Below the pieces are notes generated by a model. That model was not told where the DNA came from. It searched no databases and saw only the letters and a list, made by a program, of their open reading frames with translations. A DNA stretch of 11,772 nt from an uncultured Gemmatimonadota bacterium (lineage in GTDB: Bacteria; Gemmatimonadota; Gemmatimonadetes; Gemmatimonadales; GWC2-71-9). A program made the position numbers and the translations under genes. The DNA lies in assembly GCA_913009915.1 (NCBI GenBank), contig CAJVYZ010000027.1, forward strand, positions 1-11,772, read 5' to 3'. Shown piece by piece: positions 1 to 6,657 of the stretch (its first letter is position 1; each line of letters opens with the position of its first letter).

Positions 1-145
1 ACACACGGTCCTGGTAGCTGCTATATATTTCGACACCGCTGTCAAAGGCCTTTATCACGGTTGACGCGAATTGATTTAATCCATCCAAAAAGCTGATAGG
101 GCTACTGACTGTGTTTTCCATATTTTCCTTTAAATTGAAAAACAT
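1..145. other. AT-richer foreign segment fused to thyA, probable assembly chimera
   Basis: By direct count this stretch is about 40% G+C, well below the rest of the window. On the minus strand thymidylate synthase homology stops exactly after the conserved V-P-F-N motif, at the 145/146 boundary. The reading frame then continues by chance into unrelated residues. Within it, an ATG at 121-119 follows an AAAGGA-like ribosome binding site (tcct at 126-129 on the plus strand) and opens 40 codons to the edge, beginning [14 protein letters not shown]. This looks like the start of a gene from another genome, possibly phage or plasmid, but I do not recognise the protein. Because the other end of the contig carries adapter, a chimeric join is the likeliest explanation. 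A real insertion into thyA is the alternative. Confidence 0.6.
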
Positions 146-676
146 GTTGAACGGGACGCCGAGGAACAGATCGGCGCTCCGCTGGTAGAGCTGGCATGAC
201 AGACGGCCGTCGGCAACCGCAAACTGGAACAGCGTGTGGCACGGCATCAACGCCATGCGCGGCAGATCGGCGACGTTCCATGCGCTCACGACGAGTCGGC
301 GGGAATCCGGATTGGCTCGGATTTCTTTCACGACGTTGGAGATCTGGTCTACCGACCGACCATCGGGCGCGGGCCAGGAGCGCCATTGGTAGCCATATAT
401 CGGTCCCAGGCTTCCGTCCTCGTCGGCCCATTCGTCCCAGATGGTGACCCCGTGGTCGTTCAGCCACCGCACGTTGGTTTCGCCCCGCAGAAGCCACAAC
501 AGTTCATAGATGATCGACTTGAGGTGCACCTTCTTGGTGGTAACCAGCGGGAACCCTTCCGTAAGGTCGAACCGAAGCTGGTGGCCGAATAAGCTGCGTG
601 TTCCCGTGCCCGTCCTGTCGGTCTTCGGTTGTCCCGAGTCGAGCACCTGCTGTAACAGATCGAGATACTGGCGCAC
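146..676 (-). CDS. thyA: Thymidylate synthase, N-terminal 177 residues (3' part lost)
   Basis: ThyA methylates dUMP to dTMP using 5,10-methylenetetrahydrofolate as donor and reductant, in the cytosol. The translation from a GTG at 676 tracks E. coli ThyA without a gap. It shows DRTGTGT near residue 20, GFPLVTTKK, the TIWDEWADE segment, [10 protein letters not shown], the catalytic-cysteine motif MPCH (Cys146) and [16 protein letters not shown] ending at Asn177. Cys146 and Asn177 have the same numbers as in E. coli, which supports the GTG start. An AGGA lies seven bases upstream. The gene starts two bases after the stop of the GlcD-like gene, so the two are likely cotranscribed. About one third of the protein (helices following Asn177, including the dUMP-binding HxY region) is absent because bases 1-145 are unrelated sequence. 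The identity of the enzyme is secure; whether the break exists in the cell is doubtful. Confidence 0.95.
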
Positions 677-678
677 GT

Positions 679-2301
679 CTAGTTCCTGTCGGCGAGAGCT
701 ATGCGTGATTGGCCATACCCGGCGGATCGTTCGAGTGTCCGCAAGGCCTCGGCGATGTCGGGCGGAAGCCGCACCGCGTGCGGACCCGTCTTGAGTTGGT
801 CGAGCGGTGCCCATTCCTCCGTCAGGATCACCCCCGGGTTGAGGATCCCCCGTGGGTCGAACGCCGCTTTGACCAGGGCAAACAACGCCATGATGTCGCT
901 ACCGTAGAGCCGCTCGACCAAGCCGGCGCGAAGGCGGCCGTCACCGTGTTCACCGGCCGGTGTTCCCCCGAGCCTGAGAACCTCGTCGGTGACCGCGGTC
1001 ATCAGCGCGCCGACTGCCTCTTCCCATCCCGGCCGATCGACATCAGGGAGGACGTTGACGTGCAGGTGCCCGTCTCCGGCATGTCCAAAGATCACCACTG
1101 GCAAGCCCAGATCGCTCGCCCGTGCCCGGACGAATCGGAGGTACGCCGTCAACCGGTCGAGGGGTACGCAGCCGTCTTCGATGACCTGCAGTGACCTCCG
1201 CGAATCGGGGAGGCCGGCGAGGATCGGACTCGCCGCGTGTCGTAACCGCCACAGATCTGCAAACTCGGCCTCGCTGAGGGCCGTCTGCACGTCATCGGCC
1301 CACGCGTCGACCGCCCGGACCGCGTCCCCGACCCGGCCTCGCATTTGCCGGGCACCCTCGGCCTCGAACTCCACCAACAGTACCGCGGCTCCGGCAGGTC
1401 GCTCAGCGGGGGGGAGCACTTCCAGGAAGCTCCGGTCCAGGAACTCTACGGCCGAGGGCTCTAGTCTACCAAGTGCTGTGACCACATCGGCCAGGGCGTC
1501 GAGGTCCCGCAGCTGAATGAGCATGCCGCCGATGTGACGGGGAACGGCAACCAAATCCCACTCGATTTCGGTGATGATGCCCAGCGTTCCCTCCGAACCG
1601 ATCACCAGGTCGACCAAGTCACCGGATGCCGAGTAGGCGTCCAGGGCGAACCCTGAGGTGTTCTTCCGGGTCCGGGGGAACCGTTCCTCGATCAACTCGT
1701 GCGATCGGGCGATGGCCGGTGCCGCCTGGTCAGCGAATCGAGCAAGCGCCAGAGCATCAGCCGCCCCGGCGCTCGCGCCTCGCTCCAGCGTGCATGATTC
1801 GCCATCGGCCGTCACCAATTCCACCGCGTGTACCCATGGCCGTACGGGACCATACTTCACCGACCGTGCTCCGGCGGCATTGGTGGCCACCATTCCGCCC
1901 AACGTGGCAAACGCTCCACTCGAAGGATCCGGCGGCAGTCGCAGTCCGTACGCCCTCGCCGCATCCGCCAGAGTTTGGTACGTCACCGACGCCCCCGTCA
2001 CGGCTCGCCGGCGGCCGGGATCGACCTCGAGCGCCACCGGCTGCATGCGAGTCAGGTCGACGATGACGCCGGCGCCAACACTGCTGCCCGAGACGGCGCT
2101 CCCGGCTCCCCGGGTAACCAGTGGTACGCCAAGTTCTGCAGCCCAGCAGACCAAGCGCTCGAGGTCGGCCACCGTTTCGGGAAGGCTTACGGCATCGGGG
2201 AGGATGCGGTAGATGCCGGCGCCTTCGGCATAGGCGGCCCGGGCTCGCACGTCCGTGCGAAACGCGCCGCCAAACCGTGCCGGTGGGAGGAGGGTGGTCA
2301 T
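679..2301 (-). CDS. FAD-binding oxidoreductase, GlcD / D-lactate dehydrogenase family
   Basis: 540 residues. The family oxidises 2-hydroxy acids such as glycolate or D-lactate through FAD and passes electrons to a membrane carrier or a partner subunit. The N-terminal PCMH-type FAD domain shows [13 protein letters not shown] (63-74), PPDPSS (123-128), [17 protein letters not shown] (135-151) and [12 protein letters not shown] (234-245). The C-terminal FAD-oxidase domain shows GHAGDGHLH (406-414), GEHGDGRLR (450-458) and the terminal [13 protein letters not shown]. The GEHGDGRLR form resembles the long D-lactate dehydrogenase-like proteins that carry a fused Fe-S domain, but that domain is absent here and no Fe-S (GlcF-like) gene follows. 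The start codon overlaps the stop of the synthase gene upstream as ATGA, implying translational coupling. About 45 residues extend beyond the usual family end. Substrate cannot be assigned. Confidence 0.9.
   Translation of the reverse strand: MTTLLPPARFGGAFRTDVRARAAYAEGAGIYRILPDAVSLPETVADLERLVCWAAELGVPLVTRGAGSAVSGSSVGAGVIVDLTRMQPVALEVDPGRRRAVTGASVTYQTLADAARAYGLRLPPDPSSGAFATLGGMVATNAAGARSVKYGPVRPWVHAVELVTADGESCTLERGASAGAADALALARFADQAAPAIARSHELIEERFPRTRKNTSGFALDAYSASGDLVDLVIGSEGTLGIITEIEWDLVAVPRHIGGMLIQLRDLDALADVVTALGRLEPSAVEFLDRSFLEVLPPAERPAGAAVLLVEFEAEGARQMRGRVGDAVRAVDAWADDVQTALSEAEFADLWRLRHAASPILAGLPDSRRSLQVIEDGCVPLDRLTAYLRFVRARASDLGLPVVIFGHAGDGHLHVNVLPDVDRPGWEEAVGALMTAVTDEVLRLGGTPAGEHGDGRLRAGLVERLYGSDIMALFALVKAAFDPRGILNPGVILTEEWAPLDQLKTGPHAVRLPPDIAEALRTLERSAGYGQSRIALADRN
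684..687 (-). promoter_or_regulatory. Ribosome binding site of thyA
   Basis: AGGA on the minus strand, seven bases before the GTG at 676-674. It lies inside the last codons of the upstream FAD oxidoreductase gene. It supports the GTG start, as does colinearity with E. coli ThyA from residue 1. Confidence 0.6.
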
Positions 2302-3404
2302 TGCTGGCTCGGTTGAAGGGACGCCCCGCGGCCCAGGCGCCGGAAATACCAGCGCACCATGCGATTGCTGGGCGCCACGAAACAGGTAGTCGCCAGAATG
2401 CGGTACACCTCACCGCGGGTGATCTTGACCGTGCCTCCCTCGACCAATCGGCCGTCGTCCGCCGCCGCCAGGCTCAGGGTCCGCACCGCGAAATACAACG
2501 AGGTGAGACAGAATAACCGAACGCGATACTGGGTTGCCGGAAACAGCGTCGTGTAGTGGAGCGCATCCTGCAGATGGCTCCTGGCCTTGTCGATCAATAC
2601 CGCGAACACCCTGCGGGAGGCGTCGGCATGGCCCGGTCCGAATAGCTCATCGACTTCGATGCCCTCTCGCTCACACAGCTCCCGGGGAACGAAACTCCAT
2701 CCGAGTCGATGATCCTTGGCCGCGTCCTTGATGATGTTGGTCAACTGCAGCCCCAGGCCAAAGCTGGTCGCGTAGGCCTCGAGTTGCGGAATGCGGTTCC
2801 GATCCCGCTGGGCCAGCTTCAAGCTGAAGAGGGCCGTCAGCAAATGGCCCACTGTGCCGGCTACGTAGTAGCAGTATCGGTCGAGATCTTCGAGCCGCTC
2901 GAGGGAGGGTATGGCGCTCCCCGCGGTTACCGGTTCCCGGCTGAACTCTGCCATCCCGGCACACATCTCCTCCACCCATGGGCGAACGGCCCCCTGCTCG
3001 TCGGGGTCGAGGCGGCCGAAGGCCCGCAACACCCGGTCGGCATGGTGGCATAGGTGATCCTCCGCCGATCGGTTTCCGGAAAATGCCTCCCGGAGGTAGT
3101 CGACGTCATCTCCAGGAGCGGCCACGTTCTCAGCGAATCGCTGCAGCAACGCGCGCTTGTCCCCGGCCGGGAGATGCTCCGCGTCTTCTATAGTGTCGGC
3201 GATGCGGCACAACAGATAAGCCACCATGACCGACCGTTCGAGATCGGGGGGCAGCAGCTTGATGCACAAGGCAAATGTCCGCGACACCTTGGGCAACATC
3301 TCCCCACAATAGGCGAGGTCGCGTTCCGGAGAGGGGACGATCGGAGCCGAGTCCGGCTCGATCCGGACGCGGTGGGTGGTCGGTGGTTCGGCGGGTACGG
3401 GCAC
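2298..3404 (-). CDS. Squalene/phytoene synthase family protein, closest to squalene-synthase type
   Basis: 368 residues from a GTG start. The family joins two prenyl diphosphates head to head: two farnesyl diphosphates give squalene, two geranylgeranyl diphosphates give phytoene. Visible motifs are SRTFALCIKLLP (41-52), the first aspartate-rich motif DTIED (70-74) within LLCRIADTIED, YCYYVAGTVGHLLTALF (177-193), and the second motif GLQLTNIIKDAAKD (217-230). The order and wording (SRTFA, YVAGTVG, LQLTNIIKD, and a late VKITRGEVYRI) resemble eukaryotic-type squalene synthase more than CrtB or HpnC/HpnD. Length also exceeds the usual 280-300 residues of bacterial HpnC/D. No long hydrophobic C-terminal anchor is obvious. 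The GTG is chosen because the next in-frame start, Met36, would delete conserved helix A (LAYCGEML). Product specificity is inferred, not shown. Neighbours are a putative lipoprotein upstream (49 bases) and the FAD oxidoreductase downstream (4-base overlap). Confidence 0.88.
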   Translation of the reverse strand: MPVPAEPPTTHRVRIEPDSAPIVPSPERDLAYCGEMLPKVSRTFALCIKLLPPDLERSVMVAYLLCRIADTIEDAEHLPAGDKRALLQRFAENVAAPGDDVDYLREAFSGNRSAEDHLCHHADRVLRAFGRLDPDEQGAVRPWVEEMCAGMAEFSREPVTAGSAIPSLERLEDLDRYCYYVAGTVGHLLTALFSLKLAQRDRNRIPQLEAYATSFGLGLQLTNIIKDAAKDHRLGWSFVPRELCEREGIEVDELFGPGHADASRRVFAVLIDKARSHLQDALHYTTLFPATQYRVRLFCLTSLYFAVRTLSLAAADDGRLVEGGTVKITRGEVYRILATTCFVAPSNRMVRWYFRRLGRGASLQPSQQ

Positions 3405-3409
3405 GGGTG

Positions 3410-3452
3410 AAAACTAGCGGCCCGGGCTCCGGCTGGCCATCCGCCCGGCTAG
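3410..3452 (-). terminator. Possible terminator or attenuator hairpin before the synthase gene
   Basis: Read on the minus strand, CTAGC-CGGGC (3452-3443) can pair with GCCCG (3427-3423) and GCTAG (3418-3414), with a four-base GGCC bulge and a 15-base loop. TTTT follows at 3413-3410. The stem, loop and T-tract fit a weak rho-independent terminator or attenuator. It sits only about five bases before the GTG of the synthase gene, so it could equally be a translational control hairpin or a chance fold in GC-rich DNA. Confidence 0.28.
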
Positions 3453-3453
3453 G

Positions 3454-4014
3454 TCACCGCGAAGTACGGTCTGGGTAGCGGGCGGTCACCGCCTCGAGGG
3501 CCCGCCCCAACCGGATGGCGGCCGGGTGATCGTTGGGGACCTGTTGGTCCAGCTGGCGCCCTGGCCTGGATGGGTCTGCCAAGGGGCGGAACACCAACTC
3601 CACGGTCAGGTGGCTGTGGCGGGGCGCCCCGGGATCGATCCACGCCCTGAGACGCACCACCTCAGGTCCCAAGGGACGATCGTCGGTCGCGGTTCCGGTG
3701 CCGGCGTCGAACCACGGGGTCTCCAGGTAGCCGTCTTGGAGCTGAACGACGGTCACCGGGAAGGTGTCCACCACCAACTGGTCGGCTAGTTCCTGGGTGG
3801 CCAGGTCGGGCGGCAGCGCCACATCGACCCGAACCGCCCCGGTCACCGGGGCGAGCTGCGGGGGGCGGGTGGAATTGGGGTTGCAGCTGAGGGCCGCCAG
3901 GACGAGGAGGGAATGCCAGGAATATCGAATGCCCAGAATATCGCATAATGAAATTCGCCGGTGGTCCTTCCTGTCATTGTTCGATATTCGATATTCTGGG
4001 CATTCGATATTCAT
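3454..4014 (-). CDS. Putative small lipoprotein of unknown function with repeat-derived N-terminus
   Basis: 186 residues; I do not recognise the family. Residues 1 to about 33 are encoded by the inverted-repeat region and are unlikely to be ancestral. A hydrophobic run then reads SLLVLAALSCNPNS, which looks like the end of a signal peptide with a lipoprotein-type cysteine, although alanine at -3 is not the canonical leucine. The remaining 140 or so residues appear soluble and mixed alpha/beta, with LVVDTFPVTVVQLQDGYLET and a VRLRAWIDPGA...SHLTVELVFRP section. The DGYLETPWF wording loosely recalls outer-membrane-associated lipoproteins, but that is only an impression. The ATG at 4014 is supported by GGAG four bases upstream and lies 15 bases after the stop of the dehydrogenase gene. 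The original start may have been displaced by the repeat. Confidence 0.6.
   Translation of the reverse strand: MNIECPEYRISNNDRKDHRRISLCDILGIRYSWHSLLVLAALSCNPNSTRPPQLAPVTGAVRVDVALPPDLATQELADQLVVDTFPVTVVQLQDGYLETPWFDAGTGTATDDRPLGPEVVRLRAWIDPGAPRHSHLTVELVFRPLADPSRPGRQLDQQVPNDHPAAIRLGRALEAVTARYPDRTSR
3911..4012. repeat. Perfect 24-base inverted repeat with embedded 16-base tandem units
   Basis: Bases 3920-3943 and 3989-4012 are exact reverse complements, separated by 45 bases. The left arm belongs to two tandem 16-base units, 3911-3926 (gaatgccaggaatatc) and 3927-3942 (gaatgcccagaatatc), which differ at two positions. Part units (gatattc) also occur at 3983-3989 and 4006-4012. The core words GAATATCGAATG and GATATTC are AT-rich in a GC-rich contig. 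From memory, similar words are common in intergenic repeats of environmental bacteria and translate to FDIRYS-like peptides; that link is not verified here. The repeat covers the start of the lipoprotein gene and could fold into a cruciform or a strong RNA hairpin. Confidence 0.85.
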
Positions 4015-4018
4015 TATT

Positions 4019-4022
4019 CTCC
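4019..4022 (-). promoter_or_regulatory. Ribosome binding site upstream of the repeat-covered lipoprotein start
   Basis: GGAG on the minus strand (within GGCGGAGAATA) sits four bases before the ATG at 4014 and just outside the inverted repeat. It is the main support for that start codon, and suggests the site predates the repeat. Confidence 0.45.
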
Positions 4023-4029
4023 GCCGCAG

Positions 4030-4917
4030 TCAGATCCCAAGGTCCATCGCCACCGGCTGTTCGGCGGAGTAGTCGTAGAATCCCTTGCCACTCTTTCTAC
4101 CGTACAGCCCGGCCATGACCATCCGCTTGAGTAGTGGAGGTGGTGCGTAGCGCTGTTCGCGATACTCGGCGAACATAATTTCCGCGATCTTGTAGGTGGT
4201 GTCGTTGCCGACGAAATCCAGCAGCGCGAGTGGCCCCATCGGGTAGCCGCAGCCCAGTTTCATGGCGTTGTCGATGTCCTCGATGGAGGCGACGCCGGTT
4301 TCCAGTGCCCGGATGGCGTCCAGCAGGTAGGGCACCAGCAAGAGATTGACGATGAACCCGGAGCTGTCTTTGGCCGCCACGGCCGTCTTCCCCAGGCTTC
4401 CGGCAAAGGCAAACGTGGTGTCGAAAGTGTCTTGGCTGGTGGTGATCGTGCGGACGACTTCAACCAGCCTCATCAGGGGTACTGGATTGAAAAAATGGAG
4501 GCCGACGAACCGATCCGCCCGATCGGTGGCCGCCGCCATGGCCGCAATGGTCAGGCTCGAGGTATTGGAGGCGAAGATGGTGGACGCCGGGCACAGATTG
4601 TCCAGTTCCTGCCACAGGACGTTCTTGATTTCCAGGTCTTCCGTGACAGCTTCGATGACGATGTCACAATCCTTCAGGGCGGCCATGTCCGTGACGAACG
4701 ATAAACGGCTCAGCGTAGCGTCGCGGTCCTCCTCGTTGAGCTTGCCCTTCTCGACGAACTTGGCCAGGGATTTCTCGATTCCGGCTTTCCCCTTTTGGAG
4801 TGGGGCGTCGTCGACCTCGCGCACGACCGTCGTGTAGCCGGCCGCAGCCGCCACTTGTGCCACGCCGCTTCCCATCAGGCCACAGCCGAGTACGCCCACT
4901 TTCTTGATTTCTGTCAT
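4030..4917 (-). CDS. 3-hydroxybutyryl-CoA / 3-hydroxyacyl-CoA dehydrogenase
   Basis: 295 residues, the usual length for stand-alone family members. It interconverts (S)-3-hydroxyacyl-CoA and 3-oxoacyl-CoA with NAD(P)H, in beta-oxidation or butyryl-CoA/polyhydroxybutyrate metabolism. The N-terminal Rossmann motif is GCGLMGSGVAQ (11-21). Catalytic-site residues are Ser120 in SNTSSL, His141 in GLHFFNPVPLM, Glu153 in LVEVV and Asn191 in SGFIVNLLL. Their spacings (21, 12 and 50) equal those of human HADH Ser137, His158, Glu170 and Asn208. The C-terminal dimerisation domain includes CGYPMGPLALLDFVGND and ends GLYGRKSGKGFYDY. It is separated from a thiolase, a natural pathway partner, by the slipin and membrane-protein genes. 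All family hallmarks are present; physiological direction and chain-length preference are not visible. Confidence 0.94.
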   Translation of the reverse strand: MTEIKKVGVLGCGLMGSGVAQVAAAAGYTTVVREVDDAPLQKGKAGIEKSLAKFVEKGKLNEEDRDATLSRLSFVTDMAALKDCDIVIEAVTEDLEIKNVLWQELDNLCPASTIFASNTSSLTIAAMAAATDRADRFVGLHFFNPVPLMRLVEVVRTITTSQDTFDTTFAFAGSLGKTAVAAKDSSGFIVNLLLVPYLLDAIRALETGVASIEDIDNAMKLGCGYPMGPLALLDFVGNDTTYKIAEIMFAEYREQRYAPPPLLKRMVMAGLYGRKSGKGFYDYSAEQPVAMDLGI

Positions 4918-4940
4918 GCGTTGTTGTCCGTAGTTGGTGG

Positions 4941-5774
4941 TTAGGATCCTAATGCTTTGCGAAGTTCATCGGTGACCTGCTTCAGCAGGCTGGGTGATCG
5001 CTCGGGAAGTTGATGTCCCGGCTTGATGGTACCGCGCTCCAAATGATCCAGGGCGCGCTCCAATCCCAGACGCGTTCGTTCTGCGTGCGGGCGGTATGTG
5101 CCCCAAACGAGCGCTGCCAGGGCGGCCCCGGCGATGATGGGAATGGGGACCAACACGAGCATGACACCGGTACTCGCCAGGACGCCCGTACCGATGGCGC
5201 CGCCCCCCAAGAGCACCGTCCCTCCCCCGAGGTGTCCGTTCCTTTCCTTGCCCAGATTGGCCCGCATCAGCACGTGGCAATAGCCGTCCTCGAGTTCGGT
5301 CACTATGGCCGTCACCAATCCGGCCTTGGCCAGCATGAACGGCTTACGCCCGCCGCCGAACGCTGCCGAAGATCGTTTGAAGGCCACTTGGAGGCCGGGG
5401 AGCGGTTCCCAGTCGATTCGCCCGGGCTGATGCCGCTGAACCGTGAAGAGTTCCTGGTCGTCGATCCATCGCAGCAGAGACTCCTCGATGGCCTCGGTAG
5501 TACCCTGCGTCACTCGCTCGGCCGTGACCTGTGCGGGTCCCACCAGCCGGTTCGCCAGGCCTGATGCTGTTGCCGCCGGCGTCCGGTTTTGTTCTTCCAG
5601 CAGCGCCTGCTGCAGGAATCCGTCGGGAATACCAACGTCCTTCCCCAGTTGGCGAACTTCTTCCCACGAGAGGTTGTCGCCGATGTCCCGGTCGGCCGTT
5701 TGCAGCTCGGCCGCCCGCATGATGATCCGCTCCAGGGCCTCCCGGTCGATCGGTCGTGGAACTAGATCCGCCAT
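4941..5774 (-). CDS. Hypothetical membrane protein with two C-terminal-half TM segments, slipin neighbour
   Basis: 277 residues, no family recognised. The N-terminal 60 residues look helical and soluble, including LSWEEVRQLGKDVGIPDGFLQQALLEEQ, a pattern seen in regulatory or membrane proteins of uncertain role. A middle alpha/beta region (residues 95-180) follows. A glycine-rich hydrophobic stretch then forms two probable membrane helices at about 184-203 and 204-226, with a polar helical tail (HAERTRLGLERALDHLERG). Its ATG follows the slipin stop with no intervening base (TGAATG), and an AAGGA lies inside the end of the slipin gene (5779-5783). That arrangement implies coupled translation and a likely shared membrane role with slipin. 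The function is unknown. The position resembles that of NfeD next to slipins elsewhere, but I see no NfeD features. Confidence 0.75.
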   Translation of the reverse strand: MADLVPRPIDREALERIIMRAAELQTADRDIGDNLSWEEVRQLGKDVGIPDGFLQQALLEEQNRTPAATASGLANRLVGPAQVTAERVTQGTTEAIEESLLRWIDDQELFTVQRHQPGRIDWEPLPGLQVAFKRSSAAFGGGRKPFMLAKAGLVTAIVTELEDGYCHVLMRANLGKERNGHLGGGTVLLGGGAIGTGVLASTGVMLVLVPIPIIAGAALAALVWGTYRPHAERTRLGLERALDHLERGTIKPGHQLPERSPSLLKQVTDELRKALGS

Positions 5775-6647
5775 TCAGTCCTTCGGCTCGGCTGGTTCGG
5801 CGGGCTGCGTTTCCCTCGTCAGTTGGGGTAGCCCGCCCAGCAGGGGGTTGGGGGCCGGCAGTGCTTCGGGCGCCCCGGCAACCTCGGTCGAACTCGCCGA
5901 CCGTTCTACCGGCCTGTCCAGGAACGGCCTGAACAGTTCAATGGGAATCGGGAAGATGGTCGTCGAGTTGTTCTCCGCGGCGATCTCGCTGACCGTCTGC
6001 AGGTAACGCAACTGGATGGCGCTGGGCTCCTTGGCCAGAACCGAGGCCGCTTCCGCGAGCGCTGCCGAGGCTTGGAGTTCGCCTTGGGCGGCGATGACCT
6101 TGCCACGCCGTTCGCGCTCGGCCTCCGCTTGCCGGGCCATGGCCCGCTTCATCCCCTCGGGCAGGTCCACGTCCTTGACCTCCACCGCCGACACTTCGAT
6201 CCCCCATGGGTCGGTACGCTTGTCGATGATGGTCTTGAGGATGCCGTTGATTTTTTCACGGTCCGACAACACCTCATCCAACTCCACCTCACCCAGTACG
6301 GCGCGCAATGTCGTCTGCGCCAGCTGGCTGGTGGCGTAGAGGTAATCCTCTATGTCGATGACGGCTCTGGCCGGTTCGGACACCCGCATGTACAGCACGG
6401 CGTTGACCTTGACCGACACGTTGTCCCGGGTAATGACGTCCTGCGGCGGGATGTCCAGCGCCATGATCCTAAGTGACACTCGCTTCTGAGTGGCAAACCC
6501 AAGCGGAAGGAAAATCAGCCCAGGCCCCTTGGTGCGCTGGTACTTGCCCAGGAAGAACACCACTCCCCGTTCGTATTGTTTGAGGATGCGCAAGCTCGCG
6601 AAGATGTAACCGACGCCGATACCGGCGGCAAACAAGAGTTCCATCAT
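5775..6647 (-). CDS. Slipin, SPFH/band 7 (stomatin/prohibitin) family protein
   Basis: 290 residues. Slipins are membrane-anchored scaffold proteins that oligomerise at ordered lipid regions and often act with NfeD-type proteases. A short N-terminal hydrophobic segment (about 3-19) precedes the SPFH domain. Diagnostic wording includes [20 protein letters not shown] (25-44), [22 protein letters not shown] (63-84) and [21 protein letters not shown] (100-120). These are followed by [18 protein letters not shown] (146-163), the coiled-coil [15 protein letters not shown] (176-190) and [20 protein letters not shown] (216-235). The last 45 residues are proline-rich and low complexity. Two Met codons open the gene; the ATG at 6647 is used, but 6644 is equally plausible relative to the AGGTGA at 6652-6657. 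The gene begins nine bases after the thiolase stop, and the next gene begins directly at its stop. Confidence 0.93.
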   Translation of the reverse strand: MMELLFAAGIGVGYIFASLRILKQYERGVVFFLGKYQRTKGPGLIFLPLGFATQKRVSLRIMALDIPPQDVITRDNVSVKVNAVLYMRVSEPARAVIDIEDYLYATSQLAQTTLRAVLGEVELDEVLSDREKINGILKTIIDKRTDPWGIEVSAVEVKDVDLPEGMKRAMARQAEAERERRGKVIAAQGELQASAALAEAASVLAKEPSAIQLRYLQTVSEIAAENNSTTIFPIPIELFRPFLDRPVERSASSTEVAGAPEALPAPNPLLGGLPQLTRETQPAEPAEPKD

Positions 6648-6651
6648 GTCT

Positions 6652-6657
6652 TCACCT
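6652..6657 (-). promoter_or_regulatory. Ribosome binding site of slipin, overlapping thiolase stop
   Basis: AGGTGA on the minus strand begins with the last base of the thiolase TGA stop (6659-6657). It sits four bases before the first and seven bases before the second of the tandem ATG codons. It fits translational re-initiation after the thiolase. Confidence 0.5.

Noticed and set aside
1..157. Intein or self-splicing intron inside thyA
   Set aside because: The residue after Asn177 is Met rather than an intein-type Cys, Ser or Ala, no splicing motifs or second exon are in view, and only 145 bases are available. Chimera is simpler.
236..592. Plus-strand open frames opposite thyA, and the other long plus-strand frames across the window
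   Set aside because: All lie opposite convincing minus-strand genes and have low-complexity Arg/Pro/Ala-rich translations with no recognisable motifs.
3911..4012. CRISPR array or IS-element terminal repeats
   Set aside because: There are only two inverted copies and a two-unit tandem, no regularly spaced unique spacers, and no transposase or cas gene.
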